Numbered from the stretch's first letter, positions 9,098-18,708 are shown. The stretch: DNA of 64,000 nucleotides from a bacterium (GCA_016124445.1 WGNR01000020.1:369652-433651); one strand, 5' to 3'. A program made the numbers and translations. Notes: generated from the letters alone by a model not told the origin.

Positions 9098-10474
9098 CTA
9101 TCCTATCAACGGTTCTTCTTTGGGGTATTCGACCGGGACGACCTGTTCTGTCATCGACAAGGCGGCAAATACCGAAATCGGTCCGATGCGGCCGAGGAAC
9201 ATCAACACGATGATAATCATCTTGCCCATGTCCGACAGGGTTGGGGTCAAGCCGATCGAAAGCCCAACGGTTCCCAGGGCCGAAACCACCTCGAACCCGG
9301 CATCGAGGAACAATCCCTGACTGTTGGGATGCGGCGTTCCCGATTGCTCGACCATCAAGAGCAAGGTCAATCCCACGATCGCCACCACGGAGAACAACAG
9401 CGCCGTTGCCGTGGCGGCCTGGATCACTTCGCCGGGGATCGTTCGGCGAGCGATGTTGATGCGGGTCGCACCGTGAAAGGTTCGCCAGGCATGCAAAGCC
9501 ATTACCATGATCGTCGAAACCTTGAAGCCGCCCCCTGTCGAGCAGGGACCGGCGCCGATCAGCATCAAGATCATGGAAATGAACAACGTGGCATTGGTGA
9601 GGGAAGCAATATCGATCGTGTTGAACCCAGCCGTTCGGCAAGTCACCGAATGAAAGCTGGCAACCATGATCTTCTTCCAGAGCGGCATTTCGGCGAGTGC
9701 TCCGTTCCATTCCAGAAACAAGACACTTACGAACCCAGCGACTAGCAAAAACGATGTGCCGACAAGCATGAACTTGGAATGAATGTGCAGCCCGCGCCAG
9801 CCTTCGACCAGCCCTCGCCGCCAGGCTTTGTTCAAATCGACCATCACCGGAAAGCCAATACCACCCACGATAATCAGTGTCCCGATGGTCAAATTGACGA
9901 TCACATCTCCCTGAAACTGCATCAGGCTATCGTTGTGCAATGCGAAACCGGCGTTGCAGAATGCCGAGATCGAATGGAACATCGCGTGCCAGGCAGCCGT
10001 CAGCACGTCATATAGAAACAGGTTGCGAATAAACAGAATCAGAAAACCCGTCCCTTCGCAAACGGCCGTTACCATCAGAACGTGCTTCAAGATCCAATCA
10101 AGTTCGGTGTCTTCTTTGGCGCCCAAAGTCTCTGTCAGGATCGCTCGGGCCCGGAGACTCGGTTTGCTGCCCAGGTTGAACATCGCAAACGTGGTTAGCG
10201 TCATGATTCCGATCCCGCCGATCTGAATCAGAACCAGGATGACCAGTTGGCCGAGGAAGCTGAAATCGTCGGGCGTGGATCGAACCGCCAATCCGGTCAC
10301 ACAACAAGCGCTGGTCGCCGTGAAACAGGCATCGAGCGTCGATACCGGGTTGGCGCCTTCGCCCCAACAAATTGGCAGCGTCAATAGAATCGTGCCGACG
10401 CCAAGCAGAACCAGGTACCAGACCACCAGGTTTCGGGCCGGGTATTTGACAATCGAGCCAATCAGTTGAGGCAT
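9098..10474 (-). CDS. ktrB: KtrB/TrkH-type potassium transporter
   Basis: A 458-residue multi-spanning membrane protein. Four pore-loop segments can be read: SACCVTGLAV, FCNAGFALHND, CRTAGFNTID and SALGTVGLS. Each has the glycine that forms the K+ selectivity filter in the SKT superfamily. Length and N-terminus (no long TrkH extension) favour KtrB over TrkH. It imports K+ (with or without Na+) across the inner membrane and is gated by the RCK subunit encoded 6 bp downstream. Confidence 0.94.
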   Translation of the reverse strand: MPQLIGSIVKYPARNLVVWYLVLLGVGTILLTLPICWGEGANPVSTLDACFTATSACCVTGLAVRSTPDDFSFLGQLVILVLIQIGGIGIMTLTTFAMFNLGSKPSLRARAILTETLGAKEDTELDWILKHVLMVTAVCEGTGFLILFIRNLFLYDVLTAAWHAMFHSISAFCNAGFALHNDSLMQFQGDVIVNLTIGTLIIVGGIGFPVMVDLNKAWRRGLVEGWRGLHIHSKFMLVGTSFLLVAGFVSVLFLEWNGALAEMPLWKKIMVASFHSVTCRTAGFNTIDIASLTNATLFISMILMLIGAGPCSTGGGFKVSTIMVMALHAWRTFHGATRINIARRTIPGEVIQAATATALLFSVVAIVGLTLLLMVEQSGTPHPNSQGLFLDAGFEVVSALGTVGLSIGLTPTLSDMGKMIIIVLMFLGRIGPISVFAALSMTEQVVPVEYPKEEPLIG

Positions 10475-10572
10475 GGCAGCAGAGTCGCGTTGAGGTCGCT
10501 GGTTGCGTGGCTAATGGAAGCGTTCCTTTTTAAATGCGGCACTACGGCATCGTCAATTTGCCGAGGCGACGC

Positions 10573-11226
10573 TCACTGCACCGATCGACTCGCATCGGGG
10601 ATCGATCGAGCACGGGCTTCGGTCGGAAGCAAAAACTCCAGGAGGGCCGGGCAGAACAAAATCACGCTGCCGATAAAGGTTCCGGCCAGCAGATTGCGGA
10701 AGAAGGGCAGGGCGTTGACGTAGCACCGAGCCAACCCGCTGAAGTCCTTGGTGTACTCAGGCAGCGTGAGCCAACTTCCGAAGTTTGAGACGATAAAGAA
10801 CACCACGCCAGCCACAAGTCCCAGGCCAATCGGCTTGATCCAGCTGCGATCGTTCCGTAGCGAGTAGCCCAATACCGCGGTTCCGAGCAGACAGGCGTAG
10901 TTGAAAGGAGTTCCGGGATAGAAAGCCCAGTCGAAGTGGCCTGAGATCAGCCAAATGCCCAAGTCACCGACCAGCAGCATCGCCAGCATCAAGCTAATGG
11001 CCATCCAGCGATTGGCCAGCAGCGCGCCGGCGAACATGCCGACTGCCAGAATGGGCGTCAGCGACCAGGGAAAGACCATCGAGAACCATTCGCCTTGAGT
11101 GCCAGTTGCCGTCAGAACATACGGCAGAAGCTTCAGGGCCAGGCAATAGATCAGGCAAAAACCGACAGCCAGGTACATGACAGGTCGATGGGTTCGGTTC
11201 ACGGCAGTTCGCTCGGCGTTGGTCAT
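10573..11226 (-). CDS. DUF6580-like integral membrane protein
   Basis: A 217-residue protein with about five to six hydrophobic helices. The conserved-looking blocks are FPWSLTPILAVGMFAGA, the DWAFYPGTPFNY loop, and FSGLARCYVNALPFFRNLLAG near the C-terminus. This matches my recollection of the DUF6580 family, found in planctomycetes and bacteroidetes, whose fold resembles the small-molecule-binding S components of ECF transporters. No substrate is known. It follows the potassium genes' orientation but lies ~98 bp upstream of ktrB, so co-transcription is possible but not shown. Confidence 0.75.
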   Translation of the reverse strand: MTNAERTAVNRTHRPVMYLAVGFCLIYCLALKLLPYVLTATGTQGEWFSMVFPWSLTPILAVGMFAGALLANRWMAISLMLAMLLVGDLGIWLISGHFDWAFYPGTPFNYACLLGTAVLGYSLRNDRSWIKPIGLGLVAGVVFFIVSNFGSWLTLPEYTKDFSGLARCYVNALPFFRNLLAGTFIGSVILFCPALLEFLLPTEARARSIPDASRSVQ

Positions 11227-11380
11227 TCCACGTCTTTCAGGTCGCTGATCCAGGTGGGATTCAAACTACCAAGTATCGTAAAGAACTGCTTGTAGCGTCA
11301 ACCATTGGCTCGATTTGGCTGAATTTTGCCGCTATCGCCCGTTGAACGGTTTGGAATCCGTCTCCATCAGGCAGGACAAT

Positions 11381-11416
11381 AAAAAAGCCCACGGCGAATA
11401 GGAATCCGCCGCAGGC
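11381..11416 (-). terminator. rho-independent terminator of the VIT/vWA gene
   Basis: A 10-bp stem with two wobble pairs (11387-11396 with 11407-11416) is followed on the minus strand by six T. It lies ~30 bp after the stop of the 793-residue VIT/vWA gene. Confidence 0.8.
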
Positions 11417-11444
11417 CAAATCGTTGGATTGCGATTGTTTTGGG

Positions 11445-13826
11445 TTACTTGATCAAGTAGAGCTTGCCACGCAGCTTGATCAGCAGTTTTTCGCCGGCTT
11501 TCTGCTGGGAAAGGACCAAGTTTTCTTCCTTGGTGTTTTTGTCGACCAGGGCGAAGTATTCGTCGCTGAATCGCTCGACGTCGGTGATCTTGGCGTCCTT
11601 CTTCTCGGCATCATCGGCTGCTTCTTCGTCGACCCAGATTTTGTCTCGGTAGAAGAGGGTGCGATTGCCGACATTCCGGACCGAATGGACCACCTTCAAT
11701 CCGTCCGTTTCGGTGTCTTGGACCATCATTCCGCCTTGCATTCCCGCACCCACGCCAGGCAGGCCTTGGTTTGCGGCATCACTGGCCGGGGCAGCCCCGC
11801 CAAAGAATCCACCTCCCATTCCTCCCGCGCCTCCGAAGCCTCCACTGGCCGCTTTGGCTGGTTGAGCGGCCGGAGCGTTTTGAGCGTTTTGTAAACGGTT
11901 CTTGTAATCACGCTGCGAGAACGCCGAACGGCCAGAGGTTTCAGCCAACTTTTCGGACTCCATGCGTAGCCGATCGACAGCCTGGCCTCCTCCACGGCGA
12001 GCCGAGGCGAGGTCGGTGACCGATTGGTTTTCGTCTGCCAGGAAACTGGTATAAGGGGTCAAAATGCCATGGTCGACCGACAGCCGGACCAGTTCTTCCA
12101 TCAACTCTTCGTTCTGGCCATTGAGGTCCATCTCGTCAATGATCTGCCCGATTCGACGGATCGCCCAAAGCTTCTCGACAAACCCATTGGTTTGGTCATG
12201 GCTGTCTTTCGTGAAGTCGGCCGCGAAGTCGTACTTCTCCTTTTCGCCGTTCACCAATCCGGTGATGGTGATCTTGGCCTTGCCTGACTTCTTGTAACGC
12301 CCAACTTGAACCAGCTGTTCTCCTTCAAACAGGTCGAATACCTCCTTAGGAATCAGCCGATTGACGAACGTGCCGCCGTTTTCCATGTCGAACTTGATTT
12401 TCACGTCGGTCATGACTGGGGCGTTGATCTTACGATAAAGGCGAGCAACATGTTCTTCTAAATCTTCGTCAGGACGGACGTACTGGCTTTGTCCTTTAAG
12501 TTCGCGAGCAAGGCGATCCATCAAGCGGCTGTTGACGTCGTAACCAACGCCGAACGTGATCATCCGGGCATCGTGCTTGTCGTTCTTCTTGGCATCTTCC
12601 ACGATTTTCATCTCGTTCGTCTCGCCATTGGTCGGGCGACCGTCGGACAAAAACAAGATGTAGCAAGGGCGATCGTCGTCTTGGACCATCTTCATGGCCG
12701 TGGTCAGCGCCCCATCGATGTTGGTGCTTCCACCGGCATAAAGTCCGTCGACAAAGCCGACCGCCTCGGTGATGCTCTTCTTGTCTGCTCGTTGCAACTC
12801 AGGCTTGAAGCTTTCAACATCGCTGTCGTAGGCGATGATGTTGAACAGGTCGTGGTCGTTCAAGTTGTGAAGGACGAACTTCGCGGCTTCGCGAGCCTGA
12901 TCCATTTTGTCGCCGCTCATACTGCCTGATCGATCGACGACAAACAGTACGGTCTTCTTGGGAGCTTCTTCCATTTCATCGCGCGGCGGGGGCGAAGCGA
13001 GCATGAGGAAGTAGCCTTCGCCATGCTTGTCAGGGTGGTAGCTGATCACACTGGCAGAGAACTTCTGATCGCTGCTTTCGAAGAAGAGTCGGAAGTCGTT
13101 GTCCGGAATGAAATGTTCACGTTCGAACTTCACGACAGCCCGCTTGCTGCCATTACGATTGATATCGACCTCGTGAGTCGGGCTATAGATGCTTTTCAGC
13201 TTCTGGCTGCTTTCGATGGCGAGGCGAACTTTGACTTTCTCGACAGCCTTGTCAGTGTACTTGGCAGTCGAAAGCGGGAAGAGGAAGTCGGTCAGGCGGC
13301 CATCTTTCTTGAGCAGCTGCGAGTAAGTGATGCTCACTTCGCGCTTCGCTCCGGCAGGTACCGGGAAGACGCTTGTCTGGAACATCCCGGTTCCAGCCCA
13401 TTCCAGCAGGGCCGGATCTTTATTGCTGCGGACAATCGATTCGTAGACCTGGCGGGCTTTGTCTTTTGGCAATAGCTTTGCCGGGAATTCCTTCCCGTCG
13501 ACCATCAGCGTCAAGCTGTCGATCGCGCCATCGTACGGCAGCGGAAAGAGGAACGAGACCTCCATTTGTCGGCTGCCGGTGTTGGTGAATTCTTGCGCAA
13601 CTTGAACCTGGGCGACCTGGTCGGTGACCTTCGCGTTCACCTCCAGCTTGGTGATCTTGTATGACTCTTGCGGCGGGGATGGCTGAGGTCGCGGAATTGG
13701 CCGCGGAAGAGGAATCGGGATAGGTCGATGGATAACGATCAATCCCTGGGCCGAAGCAATACCGGCCGACATGGCCACGCAAAATGCCGTCAAAAAAGAC
13801 GCCACGAGACAAGTTGTCCGGGACAT
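11445..13826 (-). CDS. exported VIT and von Willebrand factor A domain protein
   Basis: A 793-residue protein with a signal peptide (about 1-27) and a proline-rich linker with PIPIPLPRPIP-type repeats. A VIT domain (about 50-180) is followed by a vWA domain (about 290-460) whose MIDAS metal site reads DRSGSMSG, with SDGRPTNGET later. The C-terminal third contains a glycine/alanine-rich low-complexity stretch (GGFGGAGGMGGGFFGG). The VIT+vWA combination is that of inter-alpha-trypsin-inhibitor heavy chains and of bacterial surface proteins. In planctomycetes it is thought to mediate adhesion or protein-protein contacts outside the cytosol. No proteolytic or catalytic motif is seen. It is a single-gene unit with its own terminator. 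Confidence 0.9.
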   Translation of the reverse strand: MSRTTCLVASFLTAFCVAMSAGIASAQGLIVIHRPIPIPLPRPIPRPQPSPPQESYKITKLEVNAKVTDQVAQVQVAQEFTNTGSRQMEVSFLFPLPYDGAIDSLTLMVDGKEFPAKLLPKDKARQVYESIVRSNKDPALLEWAGTGMFQTSVFPVPAGAKREVSITYSQLLKKDGRLTDFLFPLSTAKYTDKAVEKVKVRLAIESSQKLKSIYSPTHEVDINRNGSKRAVVKFEREHFIPDNDFRLFFESSDQKFSASVISYHPDKHGEGYFLMLASPPPRDEMEEAPKKTVLFVVDRSGSMSGDKMDQAREAAKFVLHNLNDHDLFNIIAYDSDVESFKPELQRADKKSITEAVGFVDGLYAGGSTNIDGALTTAMKMVQDDDRPCYILFLSDGRPTNGETNEMKIVEDAKKNDKHDARMITFGVGYDVNSRLMDRLARELKGQSQYVRPDEDLEEHVARLYRKINAPVMTDVKIKFDMENGGTFVNRLIPKEVFDLFEGEQLVQVGRYKKSGKAKITITGLVNGEKEKYDFAADFTKDSHDQTNGFVEKLWAIRRIGQIIDEMDLNGQNEELMEELVRLSVDHGILTPYTSFLADENQSVTDLASARRGGGQAVDRLRMESEKLAETSGRSAFSQRDYKNRLQNAQNAPAAQPAKAASGGFGGAGGMGGGFFGGAAPASDAANQGLPGVGAGMQGGMMVQDTETDGLKVVHSVRNVGNRTLFYRDKIWVDEEAADDAEKKDAKITDVERFSDEYFALVDKNTKEENLVLSQQKAGEKLLIKLRGKLYLIK

Positions 13827-14070
13827 GAGGAGAAACTCCCAAGCAATAGAGGTGCGCGATCTGTTCTATGGGGAGACGAAAGGCACGGTTAGCCGGTTTC
13901 GCACTCCGGTCAGATTTTCTGCGTTTCGCCCCTAATAGCGCAGGAATGCGGCAGAATTCGCCGAATCAGGTCAGCGATTTAGTGATCCATAAAATCGCCT
14001 GGACGTCTATCGGGCGACTGCCTGAGCCCATCCTGGTCATCGGAGGGGGCTGAAGCTGCATCGTAGCACT

Positions 14071-14748
14071 CTATGCTGCTTTTTTCGACGATTTGGCATA
14101 GATAAGAGAGTTGCCTTCTTTGCCAACAACACTCAGGGCGCCGGTCTTACGCAGCGTATAGACCATCTTCTGGGCGATCCAGCGGGGACGGTCCAGTTTA
14201 TCTGCTAGATCTCCGGTGTGAAATTGCCGGGGCAAGCCGCGGGGGAGCAACCGCAGCAAGTCGTTCGATTTGCGGAAGCGATGGGACGAGACGATCTCGG
14301 TCAGGATTTGATCTTCAACGACAAAATCGTTTTCCCGACGTCGCCGCCGCTTGCCGTGCCCCGGATAGCGGATCTCCTGGATTTCGATCAGGGGAATTTC
14401 GAGGGTCAGGTTCTGATGCGGAAAGACCGAAGTGAAATGGACCAACTCCTCGAACAGACTGTAAAGGTCACAGCGTTTGGGGCTGTATCGGGCCGAAACG
14501 ATTTCTCCTCCCTTCCGGTCACGGCGAACGACTTTCTTGCGCGCCACGATCGGTTTGACCACGCGAACCCGATGATCGTCACACAAATCGCGGATTTTAT
14601 CCCGAATGGCAGCCAGGCCGGACCATTGGACTTCGATAAGCTGCCCACGTGAAACGGCATCGATGATGTATCGACCAAGCCGCACTTCGGTTTCGGCCTT
14701 CTTGCCGGCGTAGTGCTCTTTCAACGACTTATGCAGCGAGGTTTCCAT
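14071..14748 (-). CDS. conserved protein with a possible PD-(D/E)XK-like N-terminus
   Basis: A 225-residue protein I do not recognise by name. Residues ~15-75 read as an alpha/beta unit: an acidic residue (E20), then YIIDAVSRGQLIEVQ, then a helix with AAIRDKI and a strand RVRVVKPI. This D...ExQ spacing resembles the catalytic core of PD-(D/E)XK nucleases such as Holliday-junction resolvase relatives. The middle is strongly basic (GHGKRRRRREND). The C-terminal ~70 residues (LLPRGLPRQFHTGDLADKL...AQKMVYTLRKTGAL) look like a winged helix. A DNA-processing role is therefore plausible but inferred from pattern only. It is divergent from the GGDEF/EAL gene at 15081. Confidence 0.75.
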   Translation of the reverse strand: METSLHKSLKEHYAGKKAETEVRLGRYIIDAVSRGQLIEVQWSGLAAIRDKIRDLCDDHRVRVVKPIVARKKVVRRDRKGGEIVSARYSPKRCDLYSLFEELVHFTSVFPHQNLTLEIPLIEIQEIRYPGHGKRRRRRENDFVVEDQILTEIVSSHRFRKSNDLLRLLPRGLPRQFHTGDLADKLDRPRWIAQKMVYTLRKTGALSVVGKEGNSLIYAKSSKKAA

Positions 14749-15080
14749 CCGATGGCGGCCGTGGGAGGTGAGTTTTTGCGGCGAATCAATAGGCTTTTAG
14801 GCAATTTCGGCACGCACCGATAGTCCGATTGAGCCGAAATGCTATCACGGCCATCATGAGACCGGTTGGAGTGGTTATTCCGATTGTGACTGGTACGCCT
14901 TTGGGCGGAATCGGGTATCCGCAAAGTAGGTAGGTCGATGAGGAATCTGACGACCTGAAAGTGGGAGATATCGCAGATTTGAAACGATCATTTCAGGATT
15001 TGATTGTCGGATCCCATTTGGGTTTGAGACAGCGGATCCTGGGGCGTTTCGCGCCGAGAACGTTGGAATTGGAGGGATTT

Positions 15081-16841
15081 ATGGGTCAGCCCGACACTTG
15101 CGACATCTTGAGAAAACCTGACAGCCAAACTTGCAATACCGGCGCGAAGATTCGTCGCATGATGTGGGTCGACCTGATCGTGTTATCGGTGACTGCCATC
15201 GTTGTGCTCGCTGCGTGCATTGAGTTGCAGGTATTCGACCGGCTGGCGAACTTCAGCCAACGGCATAGTAGCTGGGAAATCGGCGAATTGATGGTCGCGC
15301 TGAACTTATTCGCCGTGATCGGATTTGTCTTCTTCATTCGCCGCTACCAGGAAACCCGCAAGCTGCTACACGATCGCGACCGAATGGTCGTGGAGTTGAT
15401 CTACGCTCAAAAGACGATCGAAAACGACAAGATCTGTTTGCACAATGCTGCGATGAGCGACTTTCTGACTGGATTGCCCAATCGTGCCTGGTTGCTGCAA
15501 TATCTCGATCGGCACGAATTGACTCAGGCAAGTACCATTCTGATTTTCTTAGACCTGGATCGCTTCAAACAAGTCAACGACCTGCACGGCCATCAAATTG
15601 GAGACGAGCTTTTACGGGAAGTCGCGCGACGGTCGCTCGAAGTGTTGGGCATCGCAGGCGGACTGCCGCCCTATGAGTCGCCCCGCGCGGTGGTGCGTCT
15701 GGCAGGGGACGAATTTGTGGCCGTGATTCGTGACGAGGAAGACATTCAACGGATTCGCACCCTGGTCAGCAACCTGCAGTTGGCACTGGCGCGTCCTTAC
15801 AACTTGCTCGGCGCGATCCTTTCAACCACGGTTAGCATCGGAGTCGCTTTACAGGGAGAGATGGCGGAAGGTTGTGAGCGGCTGTTGGCCGATGCCGATG
15901 CCGCGATGTATCAGGCCAAACAAGAAGGTCGCGGACGAATCAAGTTCTTTGAACCGAAGATGCGCGAACGCTTGACCCGCCGAGCGCTGCTCGGGGCAGA
16001 CCTGGCCGATGCGATTCGAGGGAATCAGTTGCATGTCCATTACCACGCGATCCTTTCGCTCGATACCGGTCGACTCGAAGGTGCCGAGGCGCTTTTGCGT
16101 TGGAACCATCCCTACTTGGGGCCGATCAGCCCTGCTGAATTCGTTCCGATTGCCGAAGATACCGAAATGATCTTCGACCTCGGGACGTGGGTCTTGCAGG
16201 AGAGCCTGCACCAGATGTCGATCTGGCTGAAAGAACGTCCCTTCACAGCGCCGGAGCTGATCAGCGTAAACGTGTCTCGGCGTCAGTTTTCCGATCTCCA
16301 CATGGTCGAGAAGTTCAAAACGATCATTGAGTCATCAGACGTTCCGCCCGAACGAATCCAATTGGAGATTACCGAAGACATCGGTGACGGCGATATTGAC
16401 GTGGTTGTTGAGCGGATGCATGAACTGAAAAAGCTGGGTGTGAAGATCGCGATCGACGACTTCGGTACCGGCACCTCCACGTTTTCGGCGATCGAAAGTT
16501 TCCCGATTGATACGATCAAGCTCGATATGTCGCTCGTTTCTCGGATCGTCAATTCGTTCGACCGCGCCGCGATCGTCCATTCGCTGGCGATCCTCGTGCG
16601 GAACCTGGAAGTGAAGATGGTCGCCGAAGGGGTCGAGGTCGCCCAACAGATTTCGGTACTGCAGGAATTGGGCTGCCATTGTGCTCAAGGCTACTACTTC
16701 TCGAAGCCGCTGAGCGCGCAGGAATTCGAGAAACAATTCGAGCATTTCGGCAGCGACGCATTCACCGTCGAAGGCTATTTCTCGTTCCCCAGCCCTTGGA
16801 AAGAAAAGCTGGCGGCATTCAAAGAACTGAACGCAGTGTAG
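15081..16841 (+). CDS. membrane-bound GGDEF-EAL cyclic-di-GMP protein
   Basis: The ATG at 15081 follows a clear GGAGGG site and gives 586 residues; the frame stays open to a GTG at 14961, which lacks such a site. Two hydrophobic helices (about 30-48 and 70-90) precede a GGDEF domain. That domain's signature is AGDEF (residues 208-212), with the first glycine replaced by alanine, and it also has LTGLPNRAWL. The EAL domain has EAL at 336-338, the NVS block, EITED, DDFGTG and AEGVE, so all main metal and catalytic positions of an active phosphodiesterase seem present. The likely activity is c-di-GMP hydrolysis, with the GGDEF half either weakly cyclase-active or a GTP sensor. Monocistronic, with a strong terminator. 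Confidence 0.92.
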   Translation: MGQPDTCDILRKPDSQTCNTGAKIRRMMWVDLIVLSVTAIVVLAACIELQVFDRLANFSQRHSSWEIGELMVALNLFAVIGFVFFIRRYQETRKLLHDRDRMVVELIYAQKTIENDKICLHNAAMSDFLTGLPNRAWLLQYLDRHELTQASTILIFLDLDRFKQVNDLHGHQIGDELLREVARRSLEVLGIAGGLPPYESPRAVVRLAGDEFVAVIRDEEDIQRIRTLVSNLQLALARPYNLLGAILSTTVSIGVALQGEMAEGCERLLADADAAMYQAKQEGRGRIKFFEPKMRERLTRRALLGADLADAIRGNQLHVHYHAILSLDTGRLEGAEALLRWNHPYLGPISPAEFVPIAEDTEMIFDLGTWVLQESLHQMSIWLKERPFTAPELISVNVSRRQFSDLHMVEKFKTIIESSDVPPERIQLEITEDIGDGDIDVVVERMHELKKLGVKIAIDDFGTGTSTFSAIESFPIDTIKLDMSLVSRIVNSFDRAAIVHSLAILVRNLEVKMVAEGVEVAQQISVLQELGCHCAQGYYFSKPLSAQEFEKQFEHFGSDAFTVEGYFSFPSPWKEKLAAFKELNAV

Positions 16842-16899
16842 TTCATACTTGGCGGCAACCAGTCAGTCGCAAGAGGTTGATCAAGTCGATATTCTATAG

Positions 16900-16930
16900 C
16901 GGTCCCCATTTTTTAATGGGGGCCGTTTTT
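16900..16930 (+). terminator. rho-independent terminator of the GGDEF-EAL gene
   Basis: An 11-bp stem (16900-16910 with 16915-16925, TTTT loop, one wobble pair) is followed by five T. It lies ~60 bp after the stop codon. Confidence 0.88.
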
Positions 16931-17005
16931 CATGGTAAGAAGTTGCGTCGTGCGACGAATACCTGTCCGATCTTGCTGTTCTTAACCGACCTTAGCAAAT
17001 CGCAT

Positions 17006-17542
17006 ATGAACCCTATTGCGCTCAATTGCCGTCAATGTGGCGCGCCGCTGCAAGTCCCTGAGGACTTGAAGCATGTGACCTGCATGCACTGCGGGACGCA
17101 GCTTGCCGTTGTGCACGAAGGGGGAGCGGCCTATACCGAGAAGTTGGACCAGATCGCTCAGAAAACGGAGCAGATCGAAAGCAAACTCGATCAACTTCAG
17201 CGGCAGCAGAAGTTGACGTCGCTTGATCACGAATGGGAAATATCGAAGGAAAGCTTTTATATCCAAGACAAGCAAGGTCAACGGCGTCTCCCCTCGAAAT
17301 CAGCTTCGATTGCGATCTTCATCATGGGAGGCATTGCTGCGTGCGCGGCGGCCGGCGTTGGTTTCGCGCTTCTATACCAGCGGTCAGAAGGCAACGTCCC
17401 AGCAGCCCTGCCGATTGGCGCCGCGATCGTTGTAGCGATCGCAACACTCTGGAATGGTCTTGCCGAATACGCTCGTGCTGAACAGTACGAACAAGCCAAA
17501 CGACGCTATCATGCCCGCCGGCGTAAGTTGCTTGACGGCTAG
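17006..17542 (+). CDS. zinc-ribbon / coiled-coil / two-helix membrane protein, paralogue A
   Basis: A 178-residue protein from the ATG at 17006. It begins MNPIALNCRQCGAPL; a zinc ribbon is formed by CRQC and CMHC pairs (about residues 8-11 and 30-33). A heptad-like helix rich in Q/E/K follows (about 50-85), then two adjacent transmembrane helices (about 108-130 and 133-152), and the protein ends in a basic tail (AKRRYHARRRKLLDG). The same architecture recurs in the genes at 17640 and 21571. The ribbon and coil would face the cytosol. No enzyme motif is present and the function is unknown. Confidence 0.82.
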   Translation: MNPIALNCRQCGAPLQVPEDLKHVTCMHCGTQLAVVHEGGAAYTEKLDQIAQKTEQIESKLDQLQRQQKLTSLDHEWEISKESFYIQDKQGQRRLPSKSASIAIFIMGGIAACAAAGVGFALLYQRSEGNVPAALPIGAAIVVAIATLWNGLAEYARAEQYEQAKRRYHARRRKLLDG

Positions 17543-17639
17543 CGTCTTCTGCATATCGGTTTCTCTGCCAATATTCCACCGGTTCTGACGAATACCTGGA
17601 ATCGAATCCATTTGAGGATTCTCTCAGGAGGTCAGGACG

Positions 17640-18263
17640 ATGACTGCCGTTTCGCAGGTATGTTGCCAGTGCGGGGCACCATTTCCGGTGTCCCAAAACT
17701 CTGAACAAGTGGAGTGCGACTATTGTGGTTCCCTGTTGGAAATCATTCGCGCGGGAGACAACACGTTCACCCGGCCCTGTGAACATTCCGATGGCTCGCT
17801 ACAGCAAAAGTTAGAGCGGATACAGCATCGGCTCGAACTTGAAGCTCTCAATCGGCAATGGGAGCGAAATCGGGTGAAATACTGTCTGACCACGAAGGAT
17901 GGCCAGCATTTTGCTCCCAATAAGTCGTTGGCGTTCTTCTATGGAACTGTGACGACCGGGTTGGGTGTGCTGATGATATTGCTTGGAATCTCAAGCGGAT
18001 TTCGGGTCAGCGAGTTGATTCCGATTGGGCTGCTCATCAGTCTGGCCGGTGTGGCGAGCAGTTGTTACGTCGCGAAGTTAGCCGAGGGCTACCGACGTGC
18101 ACGAAACCGATTCCAAAATCGCCGACGAAAGCTTCTTCGCAAAATAAAAGGACTGTCAGCGGTATCCCCGTCTCCGAGCGAAGTTGATAGAACGGTGTTT
18201 TTCACCGGTTCGAGCCAGGAGCCTTATTTTGAATTTGCCCCGTCTGATTGTTTTCGATCTTGA
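17640..18263 (+). CDS. zinc-ribbon / coiled-coil / two-helix membrane protein, paralogue B
   Basis: A 207-residue protein with a good ribosome-binding site (AGGAGG, about 7 bp before the ATG). The zinc ribbon uses CQC and CDYC pairs. A coiled-coil stretch (SLQQKLERIQHRLELEALN) and two hydrophobic helices (FYGTVTTGLGVLMILLGI and LIPIGLLISLAGVASS) follow, then a basic tail (RRARNRFQNRRRKLLR). It has the same order of elements as the gene 97 bp upstream, so the two are tandem paralogues with considerable divergence. About 30 extra C-terminal residues overlap the start of the MDP-1-like phosphatase gene by 35 bp, suggesting translational coupling. Confidence 0.82.
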   Translation: MTAVSQVCCQCGAPFPVSQNSEQVECDYCGSLLEIIRAGDNTFTRPCEHSDGSLQQKLERIQHRLELEALNRQWERNRVKYCLTTKDGQHFAPNKSLAFFYGTVTTGLGVLMILLGISSGFRVSELIPIGLLISLAGVASSCYVAKLAEGYRRARNRFQNRRRKLLRKIKGLSAVSPSPSEVDRTVFFTGSSQEPYFEFAPSDCFRS

Positions 18264-18708
18264 TTTCACGCTGTGGGATTGCGGCGGAACCTGGTGCGAC
18301 TGCTTGAGCCCTCCTTTCGCCCGCGACGGCCAGCGGATTGTCGATCGGACGCAGCGGCATGTTCGCCTGTATGAAGACGTGCCGGAGATCTTTGCTCATT
18401 GCGATCGGCAGCAGATACCAATCGCGGCCGCATCGCGAACCGAGCAGCCGAAGTGGGCGCGAGAACTGCTGGAGTTGTTGGAAGTCTCCGATCGATTCGC
18501 GTTCGCCGAGATCTATCCTGCGTCAAAGCTGCGGCACTTTGCCGCCCTGCAAAAGGACAGCGGGTTGGCCTACGAAGAGATGCTCTTCTTCGACGACGAA
18601 ATGCGGAACATTCGTGAAGTGAGCGAGCTAGGCGTGTCTTGCATCTTTGTCCCAGAGGGGATCCACGCCAGGCTGTTCCAAGAGAGCCTGGCCTCTTTCA
18701 GCATGTAA
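18229..18708 (+). CDS. MDP-1-type HAD phosphatase
   Basis: A 159-residue protein from a TTG at 18229, which has an AGGAG site 7 bp upstream; an earlier TTG at 18184 is possible but has none. The HAD motif I is VFDLDFTLW (nucleophile and acid aspartates), motif II is in AAASRTEQP, and motif III/IV is FFDDEMRN. This pattern and length match magnesium-dependent phosphatase-1, a cytosolic HAD enzyme acting on protein tyrosine phosphates or sugar phosphates such as fructosamine derivatives. The physiological substrate in bacteria is not known. The start lies inside the 3' end of the preceding zinc-ribbon gene. Confidence 0.85.
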   Translation: MNLPRLIVFDLDFTLWDCGGTWCDCLSPPFARDGQRIVDRTQRHVRLYEDVPEIFAHCDRQQIPIAAASRTEQPKWARELLELLEVSDRFAFAEIYPASKLRHFAALQKDSGLAYEEMLFFDDEMRNIREVSELGVSCIFVPEGIHARLFQESLASFSM

